In this document: positions 38,420 to 51,000 of the stretch, piece after piece
How the letters are laid out: each line of letters starts with the position of its first letter
Position numbering within the stretch: the first letter of the stretch is position 1
NCBI GenBank assembly: GCA_958510825.1
Contig: OY294050.1
Coordinates: 5,247,340 to 5,311,339, forward strand
Direction: 5' to 3'
Origin: Brachypterus glaber
Taxonomy: Eukaryota > Arthropoda > Insecta > Coleoptera > Kateretidae
Length of the DNA: 64,000 nt
Notes under the pieces: generated by a model
Database searches by the model: none
Told to the model about the DNA's origin: nothing
Seen by the model: only the letters and a program-made list of their open reading frames with translations
Translations under genes and position numbers: made by a program

Positions 38420-41400
38420 CTACTTTTTTAAAATACCATCAGTTTCTTTTCTAATCTCTTCCAAATCCTGATAAACCTTTTCTAATTTTAATGATATTTC
38501 TTTTTTACTTTCAGTTTCTACTTGTTCTTCCAAGTTTCTCGATTCTCTTTCTGCTGAGCCCAAATCTCCAACTGCTTTTAAAATTGCCCCACATTCATCT
38601 CTTAGTGCTGCTAACAATTTGTACGCCTTTCTCGCCATCTCATCATCTTTAGCATCCTAAATTTTTTTTTAAGTTTGAAACAAATTTGACCATGGAATAA
38701 AAGTAAAAAGTCAAAAACTACTTACTTGAAATATTAATTCATCTGATAACGTAAAAGATCTATCGACTTGCCCAGACAAGTTATTAATATCTTTTTGAAC
38801 AACCTTTGTATCTTTTAAAATTTTTTCAATTTCAACATTTTGCTTTTTAATATTTCCAATAATTTCTAGGATTCTTCTAGTATATGCCAATCTAAAAAAA
38901 TTAAAAACTACACGTGAATGTTTAATTTTTACAAAATCAAATTGAGCAAATAAAGTTTGTAAAAAAATCAATTTCTTAAAACTGGCTCCAATGAATCTCA
39001 AAACATATCCCTATAAAAAAATTCGGATTCAAACAGATTGAAAATAAGATCTAACTGTTTGAATTAAAACGGATTAAAAAAAATATTTTTAATCGTTTTG
39101 AATCTGAATCAATTCGCAAATGCTAAATGACGTTTCAATTCGCAAAAACGGATTCAAACAGGTTCAAACGAATTAAATCAGATACGCATTTGCAAATAGT
39201 TGCTAATTAAAAATGATATTCTGCACATGCGAATACAAACGAATTAAAACATGATATGCATTTGCAAATAGCCGCTAATTAAAAATGATATTCCACATGT
39301 ACAAATAGAGACGAATTAAAATATGTTACGCATTTGCAAATAGAAACGAATTAAATTTAAATAGCAAATGCAAATTAAAACAGGTTAACTAAATAAAACG
39401 AACTGAAATGGATTAATATTGATAATTTGCTGCAAATAGAAATAATTCAAACTAATTTAAACGGGTTAAAAATATTTTATCCAATACATACAGATAATAA
39501 GACAATTATCAGCTTTATTTTAAATAGATAAACTCAATAATAACCCCCGCGTGGCTTTTACTTTATTGAGTGGATACTTATTTATTTTACCCACTCAACT
39601 GTCACTTGTCAAATTATTTTCTTGTAAATGTCATTAAAATTTTTAATAAAAATATGAATTCCTAAGCTATTTATTGGATAAAACCTTGTATGGCACTCAT
39701 GGGTAAACCGATATTGCCCTCTCGAAAATTAACCTGCTTGGCTCGCAGGTTAATTTTCTCATGGGCAATATCTTACTTTACCCACTAGTACCATAAATAA
39801 CTATTATTTTTAATCCGTTTGAATTTGAAATTTTTTATAGGGATCAGCACATTTTCGCGAAAAAGTGCGTTGGAACCGTACCGTTTTCAGTTTATTTGCT
39901 TTATTTGCCCTTACCTATTATTACTTTTATTGAGTTGTTTAATCTTTTCTCTCAGATTTTCCTCCAAAACATCTTTTTCTTTGGAATCAGTCAAAATATT
40001 ATTATATGCTTCTTTTAAATCATTTAATTTTTTCTGTTCTGTTTGAATTTTAAGCTCTTCTGTGGTCAGAGTGTTTTGCAGCGATCTGTATTCGTCCAGC
40101 AGCGGGGTTTGAACCTAAATAAAAAAATAAAATTTTAGTTAAATAATATACAACTATTTATCTCATAAAATAATATAATATACCTCATGCCATTGACTGG
40201 AAAGATCTATAAGTCTGTCACTGGCATTTTCTACAAGATTTTTCAGTTTTACTAAATTTTCTTCTTTGTTTAAAACAGCCATAGTTTTCGTTTTTAATTT
40301 CACTTTTGATATTGTGTCTTTAAGAACTTCCTGTTCCTCGTTTTTCATTGAAGATATCTGAAAAATAAAAAAAGTACAAATACGGTTTCACCGCACTCTT
40401 CGTCTCGCGAAAAAGTGCCAAGTTTTGAGATTTTTTTTATTTTGTTGTTATTATATACACAACGCTTGCGCTAGAATAGTATTATACGGTGCAAAAAGCA
40501 AGATTTCTTGTTCTAGAAGCTAAAAATCCCCTTAAACAAAGGGTTAACTAGAGGTACTTGAATTGAATTTTATACCAAACTTTCTCACATTTTATTACAC
40601 ATAACTGGATCCCTTTAACTCGATTTTTCTTGAGATATTTTATGATTTACTACTTTTTTTGGTGCTTGGGGGGTAGTTTAACCCTGTTTGTGGGGGTGGA
40701 TTTTCATCAAATCCAAGGGTGATACCCCTTACGTGTTATTTATGTTTTTCCTACTATTGCATCTTCAAATATCTTAAGGCCTATCCAGAAGCTTGCATAA
40801 GAACATAAAACATAAGAATGCAAGGCCATGATTGGCTTACAAGATACATTGCGGCACATCAAGCCAATCACGGCACCGCATTGTTATGTACTATGTTCTT
40901 ATGCGAGCCTGTGGATATGCTTACCTGGTTTAATTTAAGCTCTAATTTCTTATTATTTTCCTGTAATTCAATATATTTAATTTTTCCATCTTCCAAATCT
41001 TTAATTAGCAACTGCATCTCACTTATATTTTGTTGTTTTTCATCATCTTCTTCCTCGTTTTCCATTTCTATGCTCGATAACTTCAAATTGTTTGTTAGAT
41101 TTATATTTAAATCCGCTGTTATCATTGATTCTTTCGATTTATTTAAAAGTTTTTTGAATGCTTCACGACTTAAATCGTACTTTTCATCATTATACATTAA
41201 AGAAGAAATCAAATTCTGTTTTGAGCACTGTTTTGTTACCTCTGGTAGCACTTTTACCCAATATTCTTTTAATTCTAAAATTAAAATAGATAAAAAGTTG
41301 CGCGTGAACACACGTTGTGCGCGAATAAAATTTAAAAAAAATATGAAAAGAAAGATTAAAAAAAATATTGTTTTTATGTTTCTTTTTTTAAAGCATTAGT

Positions 41401-44400
41401 ATTTTTGCTTTTGTATTTTTGACATTTTTTAAATGTTGGGAAAGCCTTGTACCTATCTGTCGAAAAAATTAATTTCTTTCCGTATTTTTGCATTTTATGA
41501 CGGTTTATGTCAATTTCTATCGATCGGTCGGTCGGTCGTTCTATCCGGGAAATCTTGTGGGCATGATACTTAAAAAGGGTTTAAGCTAGATACTTGGAAC
41601 TTGGGATACAGGTATTTGGTATAAAGTGCTCGATTGGAATTGTTTTTGGTAAACACTGGGGTGGGGCAAGGGGGAAAATACAATAATTTTTACATAAATT
41701 TGAAAACTGTTATATAGGGGTTTTTGAGGTTCCTGAAACAGTAAATATTTTTAAATGTTTTCAATATTTTCGTCAAAATCAGTATATAGGGGTTTTTGGG
41801 GTCTTTCTAACTCCACCGCCGGGGGGTAGGGGTGATTATTTATAAATATTTACAATATTTTTGTGAAAACTGCTATATGTAGCCTTGCTAATTTAAGACC
41901 TTGATCTATTGTCCCTAGGTATATGGGTTTTTTTGAGGTGGCTGAAACTGAAGGGAAAAGGGCAATTAATTTTAAATATTTAATTATTTTTGTGAAAATT
42001 GGTATATGGGGGTTTTTGAGGTGGCTAAAACTGAATCTTAGAATAAAAAAATCTAACTCCACCCCCTAAAGGGCGGAGGTAATTTTCTTGAATTTTTTTA
42101 TTTATTTTTGAGGTCATTAAAACTGAATATATATTTTTTTAATCCACCTCCTGAGGGGTGGGGGTAATGTTCATGAAAATTGGTATAATGGGGTTTTTGA
42201 GGTTGCTGAAAGTGAATTTGAAAATGAAAAATCGATTTCACGTGCGGGGGTGGAAAAATGGGAAAGCTTTTTCACCGGGCAGTACTGTGGAGTAAAAAAA
42301 TTATTTTGCCTAATCATACAGCACTATGTACCTAAAGTTGCCTTTATTATAGAACAAAACCAGTAATTTTTTTCAATTTTTTTGGAAGTCGTTTTGATTC
42401 CCCGCGGGGGCCTTAAAAAAATAAAAATGGTCTAACTCCACTTTTTCAAAAACCCCTTGATACCAATTTTCACGAAAATCACCCCCACACCCCTAGTTAG
42501 ACCATTTTTATTATCAGAATCAATTTCAGCAACCTCAAAAACCCCAATATACCAATTTTCAAACAAATCAACCCCCACCCGCAGGGGTAAAATCTGAATA
42601 TCTAAAAATGTTTTTAAATATGTCATATTTTTTTGTTAAAACAAATGAAAATCGTTTTTCTTAACCTTTACCTGGCACACCTCCCCTGAGTAACATACCT
42701 GGCACTGTGGGGTTCGTACGAACCCCAGTGACAAATATCCTTGTAAAACTTGAAATATTATTTTTTTTTAGAAAAAATCAGAGATCATCTTCAGATACCC
42801 CTTTAAAGGGTGGAATAGTCAGAGTTTAGAAAAATCAAGATCAGCGTTCAGAAAAAAATCGGAAACTTGAAAAACTTGAAAAAAAAAGTTTTTTACAAAA
42901 AAATTCATAACTTTTTTGTTTTTTGATAAAAAGGGCTAAAATTTTAGGTGTGTGTGTGAGTGCTGGGTGGGGTACGTACACACCCCAACCTACTTAGCGT
43001 GGGGTTCGTACGTACCCCCTCTGCCAGGTAAAGGTTAAAAACGCATCAATAGATTTTTTTAAATTTGGTCGTAAAAAAGCTCTAAATAATTAAATTATGA
43101 CAAAAAACTTGGGTTATATGAAAGTTGTGGTAAAAATTGTTTCCAGACCGGTGTGTAGGGTGGAGTGAAAAATTTTTTTTTGCCCATTGCCTACTGGGCA
43201 GTGTATTTCTAATTTAAAACTTACCATCACTTGGATTACTTCTTGTATCTGGAACATTTAATTTAACCAAATTAATAGGAACGCTATTCCCGAAACTTTG
43301 AACTACATAGCCACTTTCACATTCTCTGATGCCTTTTGGTAAAACTGAGCTTGGGATCCACATTTGATTTAGGGCTAGTTTTAGGGAATCTTCGATTCTT
43401 TTTACCAACTTTGGGACATAACCAGTCTGTTCTATTTGCAATGTTTTATTATTTTCCCTAAATAAGATTAAATTAGTCCAAATTAGTGGGTGAGTTTTAT
43501 TTATGGCCACCCCCAAAATTAAGAGTATAGTGGGTTAGGCTAAATGTGACACCCAGGTAATTGTGACATGTCGGTTTGATTTAAACTTGTTTAGAAGAAT
43601 TATAACAGGACATGTCACAATTGCCCTGGGTGTCACATTTAGCCTAACCCACTGTAATCTTCATTTGATAAAAACAAAACTTAGGCAAATTATATATTTT
43701 TTTTATTTTTGTTATGTAAAAAAAAAAAATGTTTTTTGAAGTTATTTTCTCACCTGGGCAGCCTTTCTATTAAAAACATCAATACTCTCCTTATCTCCAC
43801 CTCATTGCAGTACAATATTGTTTGGTACCCCATGTCCCCACGAAATCCAAGATCCTTAATTTGCTCTGCAATGTTGGAGGCAATTTTCAACTTTAGACTC
43901 ATCGAAGGTGGGAGCCGCATTGGAAAATGTTGGCCAGGAAGGATGGCTTCCAAACATGTTGAGACAGCCAAAATTACAAGATCAGCATCAAACTGTTTGA
44001 GATTTTCTACATCACTGGGAATATCACTAAAAAAATATGTTTTTACAGGTGGAACACCCGTTATTAATATCGACCCAAAAATCAAACAGTTTTTTTGCAA
44101 TATTGGGTTTAGAATGTCATGAAAAGTCAAGTGGGTGTTAAAAAAATGTCTGTCTGTATGTAAACCTTATAACTTTTGAATGAAATGTCCGATTTGAAAA
44201 ATTCTTTCAGGACCATTTCTATTTGCATCACATCAAATATGGTTAAATTAGCGTGGACAAAAACTATAACTTTTAGCGATATCTCACTTATTGTTTAGAG
44301 TAGGAATTTTTTTTCTGCATAAATGAAAATAATGTTTAAATCCCTACAAAAACACATGTTATCATTTTTATTGTAGGACTATTAGTTTCCGAGATATAGG

Positions 44401-44988
44401 CATTTTAATAAATTTTGATATATTTATACATTTTTAATTAGATGTCAAATTTTGACACTAGTAAAAATTCAGTCATGGGTAAAATAAAATTTTGATATTT
44501 TTAAATAAATTTATATCTGATAACGGCCTTGTTAAAAAAGACAATTCTATAGAGCTAGAAAGAAGAAACAATAGGAAATGGTCAAAAAATACAGAAAAAG
44601 TAACGGATCCGTGAAAAACGAAAACTGCGATAGACTTTTACAATTAGTCTAAAATTCATAACATTTTTAGAAAAGGTACGCGTTTCACATTTTTTTAATT
44701 TAATTTTGCTTTGCCATTTTGAAAATATTCAATATTTTGGGAAAGCCTTTTTTATATATGGTGATTCAGAAATAATAATAATAAGTTTTAAGGAGGCGAT
44801 TCTCCATAAAAACACTGGTCCTGAAATCGCTCTCAAGCAAAAATTATAGCAAGTTTAAACTTGCAAAAAAATGATATTTTTAACCGTTTAGTGAGAATTT
44901 TTTATAAAATTCATTTTATTTCTATAAATTATACTCACCATTCCAAATTTTTCAAAGAATCAAGTATAATATTATCAATTTCTTCCAT
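38420..44988 (-). CDS. CCDC22: Coiled-coil domain-containing protein 22 (CCC complex)
   Basis: CCDC22 forms the CCC (COMMD-CCDC22-CCDC93) complex with Retriever for endosomal recycling; it also binds COMMD proteins and cullins and affects NF-kB. Eight exons join in frame: 44939-44988, 43754-44026, 43225-43457, 40925-41274, 40184-40357, 39915-40114, 38726-38891 and 38420-38656, about 560 residues (human 627). The N-terminus MEEIDNIILDSLKNLE and the calponin-homology-like NDC80-type domain (LGFRGDMGYQTILYCNEVEI, LMFLIERLP) are clear. The C-terminal coiled coil carries LAYTRRILEIIGNIKKQ, NNLSGQVDRSFTLSDELIF and MARKAYKLLAALRDECG, the strongest family blocks. All introns are GT-AG; the large ones are packed with transposons. 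Confidence 0.93.
39008..39843. mobile_element. foldback element in CCDC22 intron, ~836 bp
   Basis: Inverted ends tccctataaaaaaattcgga and the complement of the right end (ttttttatagggat). The interior repeats a phrase built on acgaattaaaacat, gcatttgcaaatag and aacggattcaaacag. A second hairpin sits within, at about 39710-39785 (gatattgccctctcgaaaat / attttctcatgggcaatatc). Confidence 0.7.
40781..40917. mobile_element. 137-bp palindromic MITE beside the CCDC22 exon 4 donor
   Basis: Arms agcttgcataagaacata and tatgttcttatgcgagcc are inverted, with ccatgattggctta / aagccaatcacgg inside. Its right end is about 6 bp from the splice donor of exon 40925-41274. Confidence 0.75.
41437..42295. repeat. 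dispersed element with G-rich tandem interior (CCDC22 intron)
   Basis: Same structure as 30990-31795: gggaaagccttgtacctatc start, ggtcggtcggtcgttctatc, uninterrupted ttgtttttggtaaacactgg, then ~90-bp units with ggggtttttgaggt and ctccaccccc, ending gggaaagctttttcaccggg + cagt. A reversed fragment of the same unit follows at 42370-42640. Confidence 0.7.
42665..43034. mobile_element. piggyBac-like MITE at a TTAA site
   Basis: Thirteen-bp perfect terminal inverted repeats CCTTTACCTGGCA / TGCCAGGTAAAGG flanked by TTAA at 42661-42664 and 43035-43038. Subterminal palindromes ggggttcgtacgaacccc and tggggttcgtacgtacccc. TTAA duplication with CCT.. ends is the piggyBac pattern; no transposase frame. 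Confidence 0.88.
43528..43654. mobile_element. 127-bp MITE at a TA site
   Basis: Almost perfect inverted ends of over 40 bp (agtgggttaggctaaatgtg ... cacatttagcctaacccact), flanked by TA at 43526-43527 and 43655-43656. Lies in a CCDC22 intron. Confidence 0.88.
44131..44938. other. first intron of CCDC22
   Basis: AT-rich, with old repeat fragments (44700-44750 resembles the start of the gaaagccttgta element; 44760-44850 resembles the foldback family around 13030). No separate gene recognised. Confidence 0.4.
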
Positions 44989-45729
44989 TTTTAATAAAAA
45001 AAAAAGTTTAAACAAACTAACCTATAAAATTAAATACCTAGGGTACATTAAAACTACTGATCAAAATCCATACAATGGTGATTAAAATACATATTATTCT
45101 GTGCAGTGCAAACTGCACATCAGGGGGTATCATCTGGTATTACAGACCTAGCAACAAGGAATTAATATTTTCGCATACCATTCTTAGATGGCGCTGGGTG
45201 TTTAATTCGTGATGTTCGACATATAAAAAAACAAGGTTGGCTCGCACCCCTCAATCCCCTCGTTGAATTTAACTATTTATATATTTTTATTGTTATTATT
45301 TATTACATTTTTATCGTCTTTAAACATGTAGTTTATTATAATATAATGTTTTTTCTGTTAAAAAATAAAGTTTACGTATGTTGAGCTAACCTCTTCTACT
45401 CGCCAACCTTGAACCGTCACGAGACAAGCGCCTAATTTCAGCTCTCCGTGCCGGAGCTTGTTTTGGTTTTTTGTTCTTTGGTGTTCTTTTTTTCTAATGA
45501 GGGGACCTTGGTTTACGTTAATGTTAGTTTTAGCGTCTATTTGGTGTTTTTTTTTGTAAAAAAATGTTTTTTAATAATATATCGATAAACGGTCGGCGCA
45601 TGCGCAGTTTATCAAAACGCGGCATAAAGAGCTGCACTTAAGCGCTGCTGTCACGTTTTTTCTGTGGTTTGACATAACCTATAAATACTGTTGCTTTTGG
45701 CGCCTATTCTTTAACATGTGAATAAAAGT
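44989..45729. other. intergenic region upstream of CCDC22
   Basis: Contains the CCDC22 promoter region and, from about 45380, a GC-richer segment (cttgaaccgtcacgagacaa; ggtcggcgcatgcgcagttt) with no open frame. It ends at the target-site duplication of the LINE. Confidence 0.4.
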
Positions 45730-45741
45730 AAGTAAAATAAA
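45730..45741 (+). repeat. LINE target-site duplication, left copy
   Basis: AAGTAAAATAAA, identical to 52000-52011 after the LINE's GAA-repeat tail. Confidence 0.85.
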
Positions 45742-45997
45742 GGAGTTTCGCGCCGGTCGTGAAACGAGATACACGTTTGTTCTAAGGTTAAAAACGCGTT
45801 TTATTAACAAAACCAACATATAGTGAGCTCTAACCAAATAAATTATTCTAAAATCATAGTTAAATATAGATTATTCACCACAGCGGTAAGTCATTTGTAA
45901 TTCTTTTCTTGCTTTTCTGGCTTTTTCCCGCTTTTTTGCACGAGTCCAAATTTTTTTCTTCGTCACGCAAGGTGACATTGCACCTTTCTAAGCCCGC

Positions 45998-47842
45998 ATG
46001 CCCACTAGTTCCGCCGGGGGGGGCCAGCCCCCCCCGCAAAAAGCCCTAGTAAATGATTCCACAAAATCAACAATTGAGTGGTTGAGAGAAGGCAAAATTC
46101 CTACTACAAAACACATCATAAACGCCTACAAGGACATTTGTACAAGATTACAATCAGCAAAAAAAAATAACCTTTACCATAAATCAACAACTACGTTAGA
46201 AGAAATGAAAAACGAGATAACAATAATAATGGAACAAGACCCTGAATTAAAACAATTGGTCAAAAAGAGTAAATCAAAAGCAAAAACTACCACAGCAGAA
46301 ATCACCCTAAACTACAACACAGATCAAATAGCAAGCATAATAGGAACACAACCAGACATGGAAATAGATCCCAGTCAAAACACCCCAAACCTAAACAACT
46401 CACAAACACAAGAATCTCAGATCGAAAATTCCCAAAGTACTCAAGATTCAAAACTAAAACCAAATAATAGCCTCTCAAATGTCTCAATTACTTCCCAAAC
46501 ACAAGAAAACTCAAACAATGATAACATTAACAGTCAAATAGTTAAAAGAAATACAATAAAATATAAAGAAACAGACATAGCACCATACACAATCCTAATC
46601 GAAAGCATGGCAGGAAAGAGTATCCACCCAATTCAAATCGCCAAAATTATTAAACAAGACCTTAAAATCGTTGGAAGCTACAAACTAGCGAGAAAGGGGC
46701 CTAGAAAAATCGGCCTGGTATTTAATGAACTTGATCAAGCCAATGCTTGCTTGGACCGAGAGGACCTGGAAGTCAGAGGCTTGACAGCATTTATTCCATG
46801 GAGTATGGTAACAATAAAAGGTATAATTAGAGGATTTCCGTTAGCAGCAAGTATAGAAGATTTAAAAAACGATAAAGAATGTGTCTCAAAAACTAAAATA
46901 ATAGACGCCAGGAGACTAAAAAGAAGGGTGGTAGAGGACAAAACCAAACCAAATATATCAACATACAAAGATTCTACAACAGTGGTTCTGACCTTTGAAG
47001 GACAAACACTTCCCACAGAAATAGAGTACAACGACTACCCAATACAGGTAATAAGATACATTAGCCCTATCGTCCAATGCAACAACTGTTTAAGGTATGG
47101 TCACATACAAAAAAATTGTAGATCAAAAGCAAGATGCAAAGCATGCGGAGACCCAAACCACGAATATAAAAACTGTACAGAGAAAGATCCTAAGTGCATT
47201 TTCTGTAAAGACAAACATCTAGCCACATACAAAGGATGCAGGGAATATGACAGACAAAAAAGAATCAGCGAGTACATGGCTACTAACAACACCTCCTTCT
47301 TTGAAGCAAGCGAACAATTCTTACAAAAAAGACCCAATTTTTCTCAAAGCATAACCTCAGAGACAACTTTCCCAAGGATGCCAAAAAGTGTAAATTACAC
47401 ACCAAACCAAGACCCGTTTAATTTCAACACCAGAAACTATAGACAAGCCTTAGCACAACCAACACAACCAACACAAACCACACAACCTTCAAAGAAGAAA
47501 CGAGTCCTAAGCCCACCAACCCCCGGCTACAATCATCAACTCCACAGAGAACAACTCGTATCCCTCTCCCCTAGATTAGACAGCGGGAAAAATAGACAAC
47601 CAAACTCTCAACCCATAACGAATCGGGCCACCATACTAAGAAACACAGACATACCAGGATCCTCCTCAGATCCAGATTTGAGAATAATAACTAACAGGAA
47701 GTTTCAACTTATAAAAGACATACTAACAAATGACATAGACCTATCCGAAGTATCTCTAAGCGATATGCTAACAGAAGTTTCAAATTTTGTCCGGGCGATT
47801 TACCAGAGGTCACCTTCTGGTGATTCTACTGGAGAAATCTAG
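45998..47842 (+). CDS. LINE ORF1 (gag-like, three CCHC zinc knuckles)
   Basis: 614-residue nucleic-acid-binding protein that packages the retrotransposon RNA. The first third is Ser/Gln/Asn-rich and low-complexity. A PRE_C2HC/RRM-like region lies around residues 200-340 (KSIHPIQIAKIIKQDLK ... RYISPIVQCNNC). Three knuckles follow at about 360-415: CNNCLRYGHIQKNC, CKACGDPNHEYKNC and CIFCKDKHLATYKGC (the last with CX2CX3HX6C spacing, as in I and Jockey ORF1). The tail is Pro/Thr/Gln-rich. The ATG lies in a GC-rich context and the following codons run through a Gly/Pro-rich start. A TAG stop separates it from ORF2 by 208 bp, so ORF2 must be translated by reinitiation or another unusual mechanism. 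Confidence 0.93.
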   Translation: MPTSSAGGGQPPPQKALVNDSTKSTIEWLREGKIPTTKHIINAYKDICTRLQSAKKNNLYHKSTTTLEEMKNEITIIMEQDPELKQLVKKSKSKAKTTTAEITLNYNTDQIASIIGTQPDMEIDPSQNTPNLNNSQTQESQIENSQSTQDSKLKPNNSLSNVSITSQTQENSNNDNINSQIVKRNTIKYKETDIAPYTILIESMAGKSIHPIQIAKIIKQDLKIVGSYKLARKGPRKIGLVFNELDQANACLDREDLEVRGLTAFIPWSMVTIKGIIRGFPLAASIEDLKNDKECVSKTKIIDARRLKRRVVEDKTKPNISTYKDSTTVVLTFEGQTLPTEIEYNDYPIQVIRYISPIVQCNNCLRYGHIQKNCRSKARCKACGDPNHEYKNCTEKDPKCIFCKDKHLATYKGCREYDRQKRISEYMATNNTSFFEASEQFLQKRPNFSQSITSETTFPRMPKSVNYTPNQDPFNFNTRNYRQALAQPTQPTQTTQPSKKKRVLSPPTPGYNHQLHREQLVSLSPRLDSGKNRQPNSQPITNRATILRNTDIPGSSSDPDLRIITNRKFQLIKDILTNDIDLSEVSLSDMLTEVSNFVRAIYQRSPSGDSTGEI

Positions 47843-48050
47843 TCCACTCTACAGAATAGACACACACATAAAATTTATATTGTTTTCTTTTTTTTAATTT
47901 TTTTGTTTTTTTATTTATTTTTTATTTAAAAATTTCATCTAGTTCAATTTTTTATTATTTTTCATTTTTCCCAATCTTTTATTATTCTTTAATCTATTTT
48001 TAACTTCTTCATATTTTATTTTAATTTTTGAGCTTTAATAATACTTTAAA

Positions 48051-51000
48051 ATGCAAGAAATAAAGATATTACATTGGAATATAAGATCAGTCAACAGAAA
48101 CAGGGACAGCCTTATACACCTGATAGAAGAACACCTTCCAGACATTATAGCGCTCAATGAAACATTTCTAAAATTTGAATATAATTTTAAAATCCCAGGT
48201 TTTACGGTATATAGAGAGGATAGAGCCGACGGAAAAGGAGGGGTAGCCCTACTGGTGCGCAAAGGCATCCGCTACAACTCAATAGATATTTCTACGCAGG
48301 ATGCCCCGGAAAGGTTCCAGGCTATAGGTATTAAACTAAATAAATTGACTGTTTTTTGCGTATATAACCCCCCCGACCTCCGACTCCCAAAAGACGTTAT
48401 AAATACCTTCATAGAAGACTCAGAAGGAGAAATAATCATTATAGGGGATCTTAATGGACAAGACCCCTTGTGGGGGTCATCATTCCATAATATTAATGGA
48501 AAAATAGTAACGGAGATCATTACCGAAAATCAACTAATCCTATTAAATAACGACGGCCCTACTAGAATAACCCCCCCACCCCTAATCAGCTGCCCAGATG
48601 TGGCAATATCCACCCCTAACTCAGCCATCTCAGCTACTTTTAAAATTATACCAGACGCAGCCCTAAGTGACCATTACCCAATCATAATCAACATGGCCAA
48701 TGCAGACCAGTCTCCCCCTAGAGAACTGTATAAAAAAAGGTTTAATAATTTATGCCTTAAAAAGACGGACTGGATATGTTTTAAAGAACGCTTAGACTTA
48801 GAATTAAAATCTGAAGACCCCACTTTTCAAGACTTTACAGACGCACTAATAAAAGCAATAGAAAACACAGCCCCCCCCAAAAAAACAAACCCAAACAAAA
48901 AACGCCAGAAGCCATGGTGGTCAGACAAATGCAAGGAAGCAGTTATTAAAAGAAAAAATGCATACAAAAAACTTAAAGAATACAGCTCCATGGAAAACTT
49001 TATGGAAGCAAAAGCTACAGCGGCCCAGACTAAAAAAATCTTAAACTCAGAAAAAAGGGAGGGTTTTAGGAATTATTGCACATCCCTTAACTGTTTTTCA
49101 AGCCTAAAAGAAGTTTGGAAAAAAGTCAAAGCCTTTTCCACAAGTAGAGAACCCCCCCCACCCGCCAGACCCTTAGAGTCGATAGCGGAAAAATTGCTCT
49201 CCCACTTATGTCCACCTTCTGCCCCAAATAACATAAAAAACGTTCACTTTAACCAACAAAAATCCAAACCATTTTCCATGGAGGAACTAGAGTATGCTTT
49301 ACTTGGCAAAAAAGACTCTGCCCCAGGCCCTGACGGCATCACATATAACATTCTAAAAAACTTATCCATAAAAGGAAAAAAAGCCTTAATTAACATATTC
49401 AATAAGATATTATCTGGGGAAACCTCTATACCACAAAGCTTTCGCGAACATCTGATCATCCCACTGCCTAAACCAGGTAAAGATCTCAAGACATTGGGGG
49501 GGTATAGACCTATCTCCTTAGCATCCTGCATTCTTAAAACAATGGAAACACTAATAAAAAATAGATTAGAATTCAAAATAGAAAAAGAACAACGATTATA
49601 CAATCTTCAATTCGGTTTTAGAAAAGGGAGGGGAGTTCAGGATGCCTTATCATACATCATAAGCAAAGTCCATAGCGACCTATCTGACAAGAAAAAAACG
49701 CTGTTGGTCACTCTGGATATAGAATCGGCATACGAAAACGTAAATCTGGACATGCTGGTAGAATACCTGGCAGAGTTTAATATCCCCAAAGACATGGCAT
49801 TGTTTATATACAATATCTTTAACGAAAGGAACATACTAGTTCAAGAGGATGCATCAAATCTGGTGGGACCCAAAATTGCTAGAAAGGGTCTAGCTCAAGG
49901 CTCAATTCTCAGCCCAATTTTATTCAACATATATTTGCATTCGTTGCAACTTGAAGCCCTAATGGGTTGTAAAATTATACAGTACGCTGACGATATTGCA
50001 ATAATCGTGTCAGGTAAGGACCCCCAGGCTCTTATAGATGCAATGAACCTTACCTTAAACAGAATAAAATTATGGCTAGGGTCCCACGGATTGGGTTTAT
50101 CCACAAATAAGTGTACAGCAATTTTATTTAGGAAAACAAGGAGAATGCCTCCTTTAGGTGACATAAGAATAGGACATATGACTATACCCCTCCAAAGATC
50201 AATTAGCTATCTAGGAACGACCCTGGATCACAAACTTAATTGGGGCGAACACATAGACAAGTGCTGTACAAAAGCCAAAAAGGCAATCAACCTAATCAAA
50301 GCACTCTGCGGGAAATATTGGGGTTCTGACCCCCAAACCCTACTCCTCCTGTACAAATCCTTAGTACGACCTCACTTAGAAAACTCCAGCATCTTTTATT
50401 TTAGAGTCCCTCAGGACAAGCTAAATCAACTAGAAAAGACCCAAAACCAGGCACTAAGGATATGTTTACGTCTTTTAAATAGTACACCAATAGGTGTGCT
50501 TTTAGCGGAATCCGGAGAAACCCCCCTTATTTACAGAAGAAATATCTTAGCAGCAAATTTTGTAGGGAAACATCTATCCATCCAAAACAACCCTATTATG
50601 TCCAACCTCCTAAATTTATACGCTTCATACAACGGAAACCAGAACCCTTACTGGAGGTCCAGAGCACCCCCTCCTATTTTGTCGGCTATGGACTCCTACC
50701 TAAACATACAAAACCATATAACTAAATTTGACACTTTCCCTATATTTTATGAACCATTAGAAGCTTTAATAAAATCAAGAAAAATTCACATTTCGCCCTT
50801 TACTAAAAATTGCAATAACAACATTCCTTTCAAGGAATATCGCAATGAAAAATGGAAAGATTTCAAAGCCATCTATACAGATGCGTCTAGAAGTCAGGAA
50901 GGTGTAGCTATTGGAGTGTATATACCATTCAAAAATGTGGAGTTTTCCCAAAAAATAAAAAACTTTACTTCTATTTGCACAGCTGAAACATTTGCCATAT

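Noticed and set aside
40818..41399. 193-codon plus-strand frame opposite CCDC22 exon 4
   Set aside because: It overlaps a securely identified coiled-coil exon and a palindromic MITE; the sequence is a complement artefact.
46302..47337. Antisense frames of 61-98 codons in LINE ORF1
   Set aside because: Shadows of the intact ORF1 reading frame.
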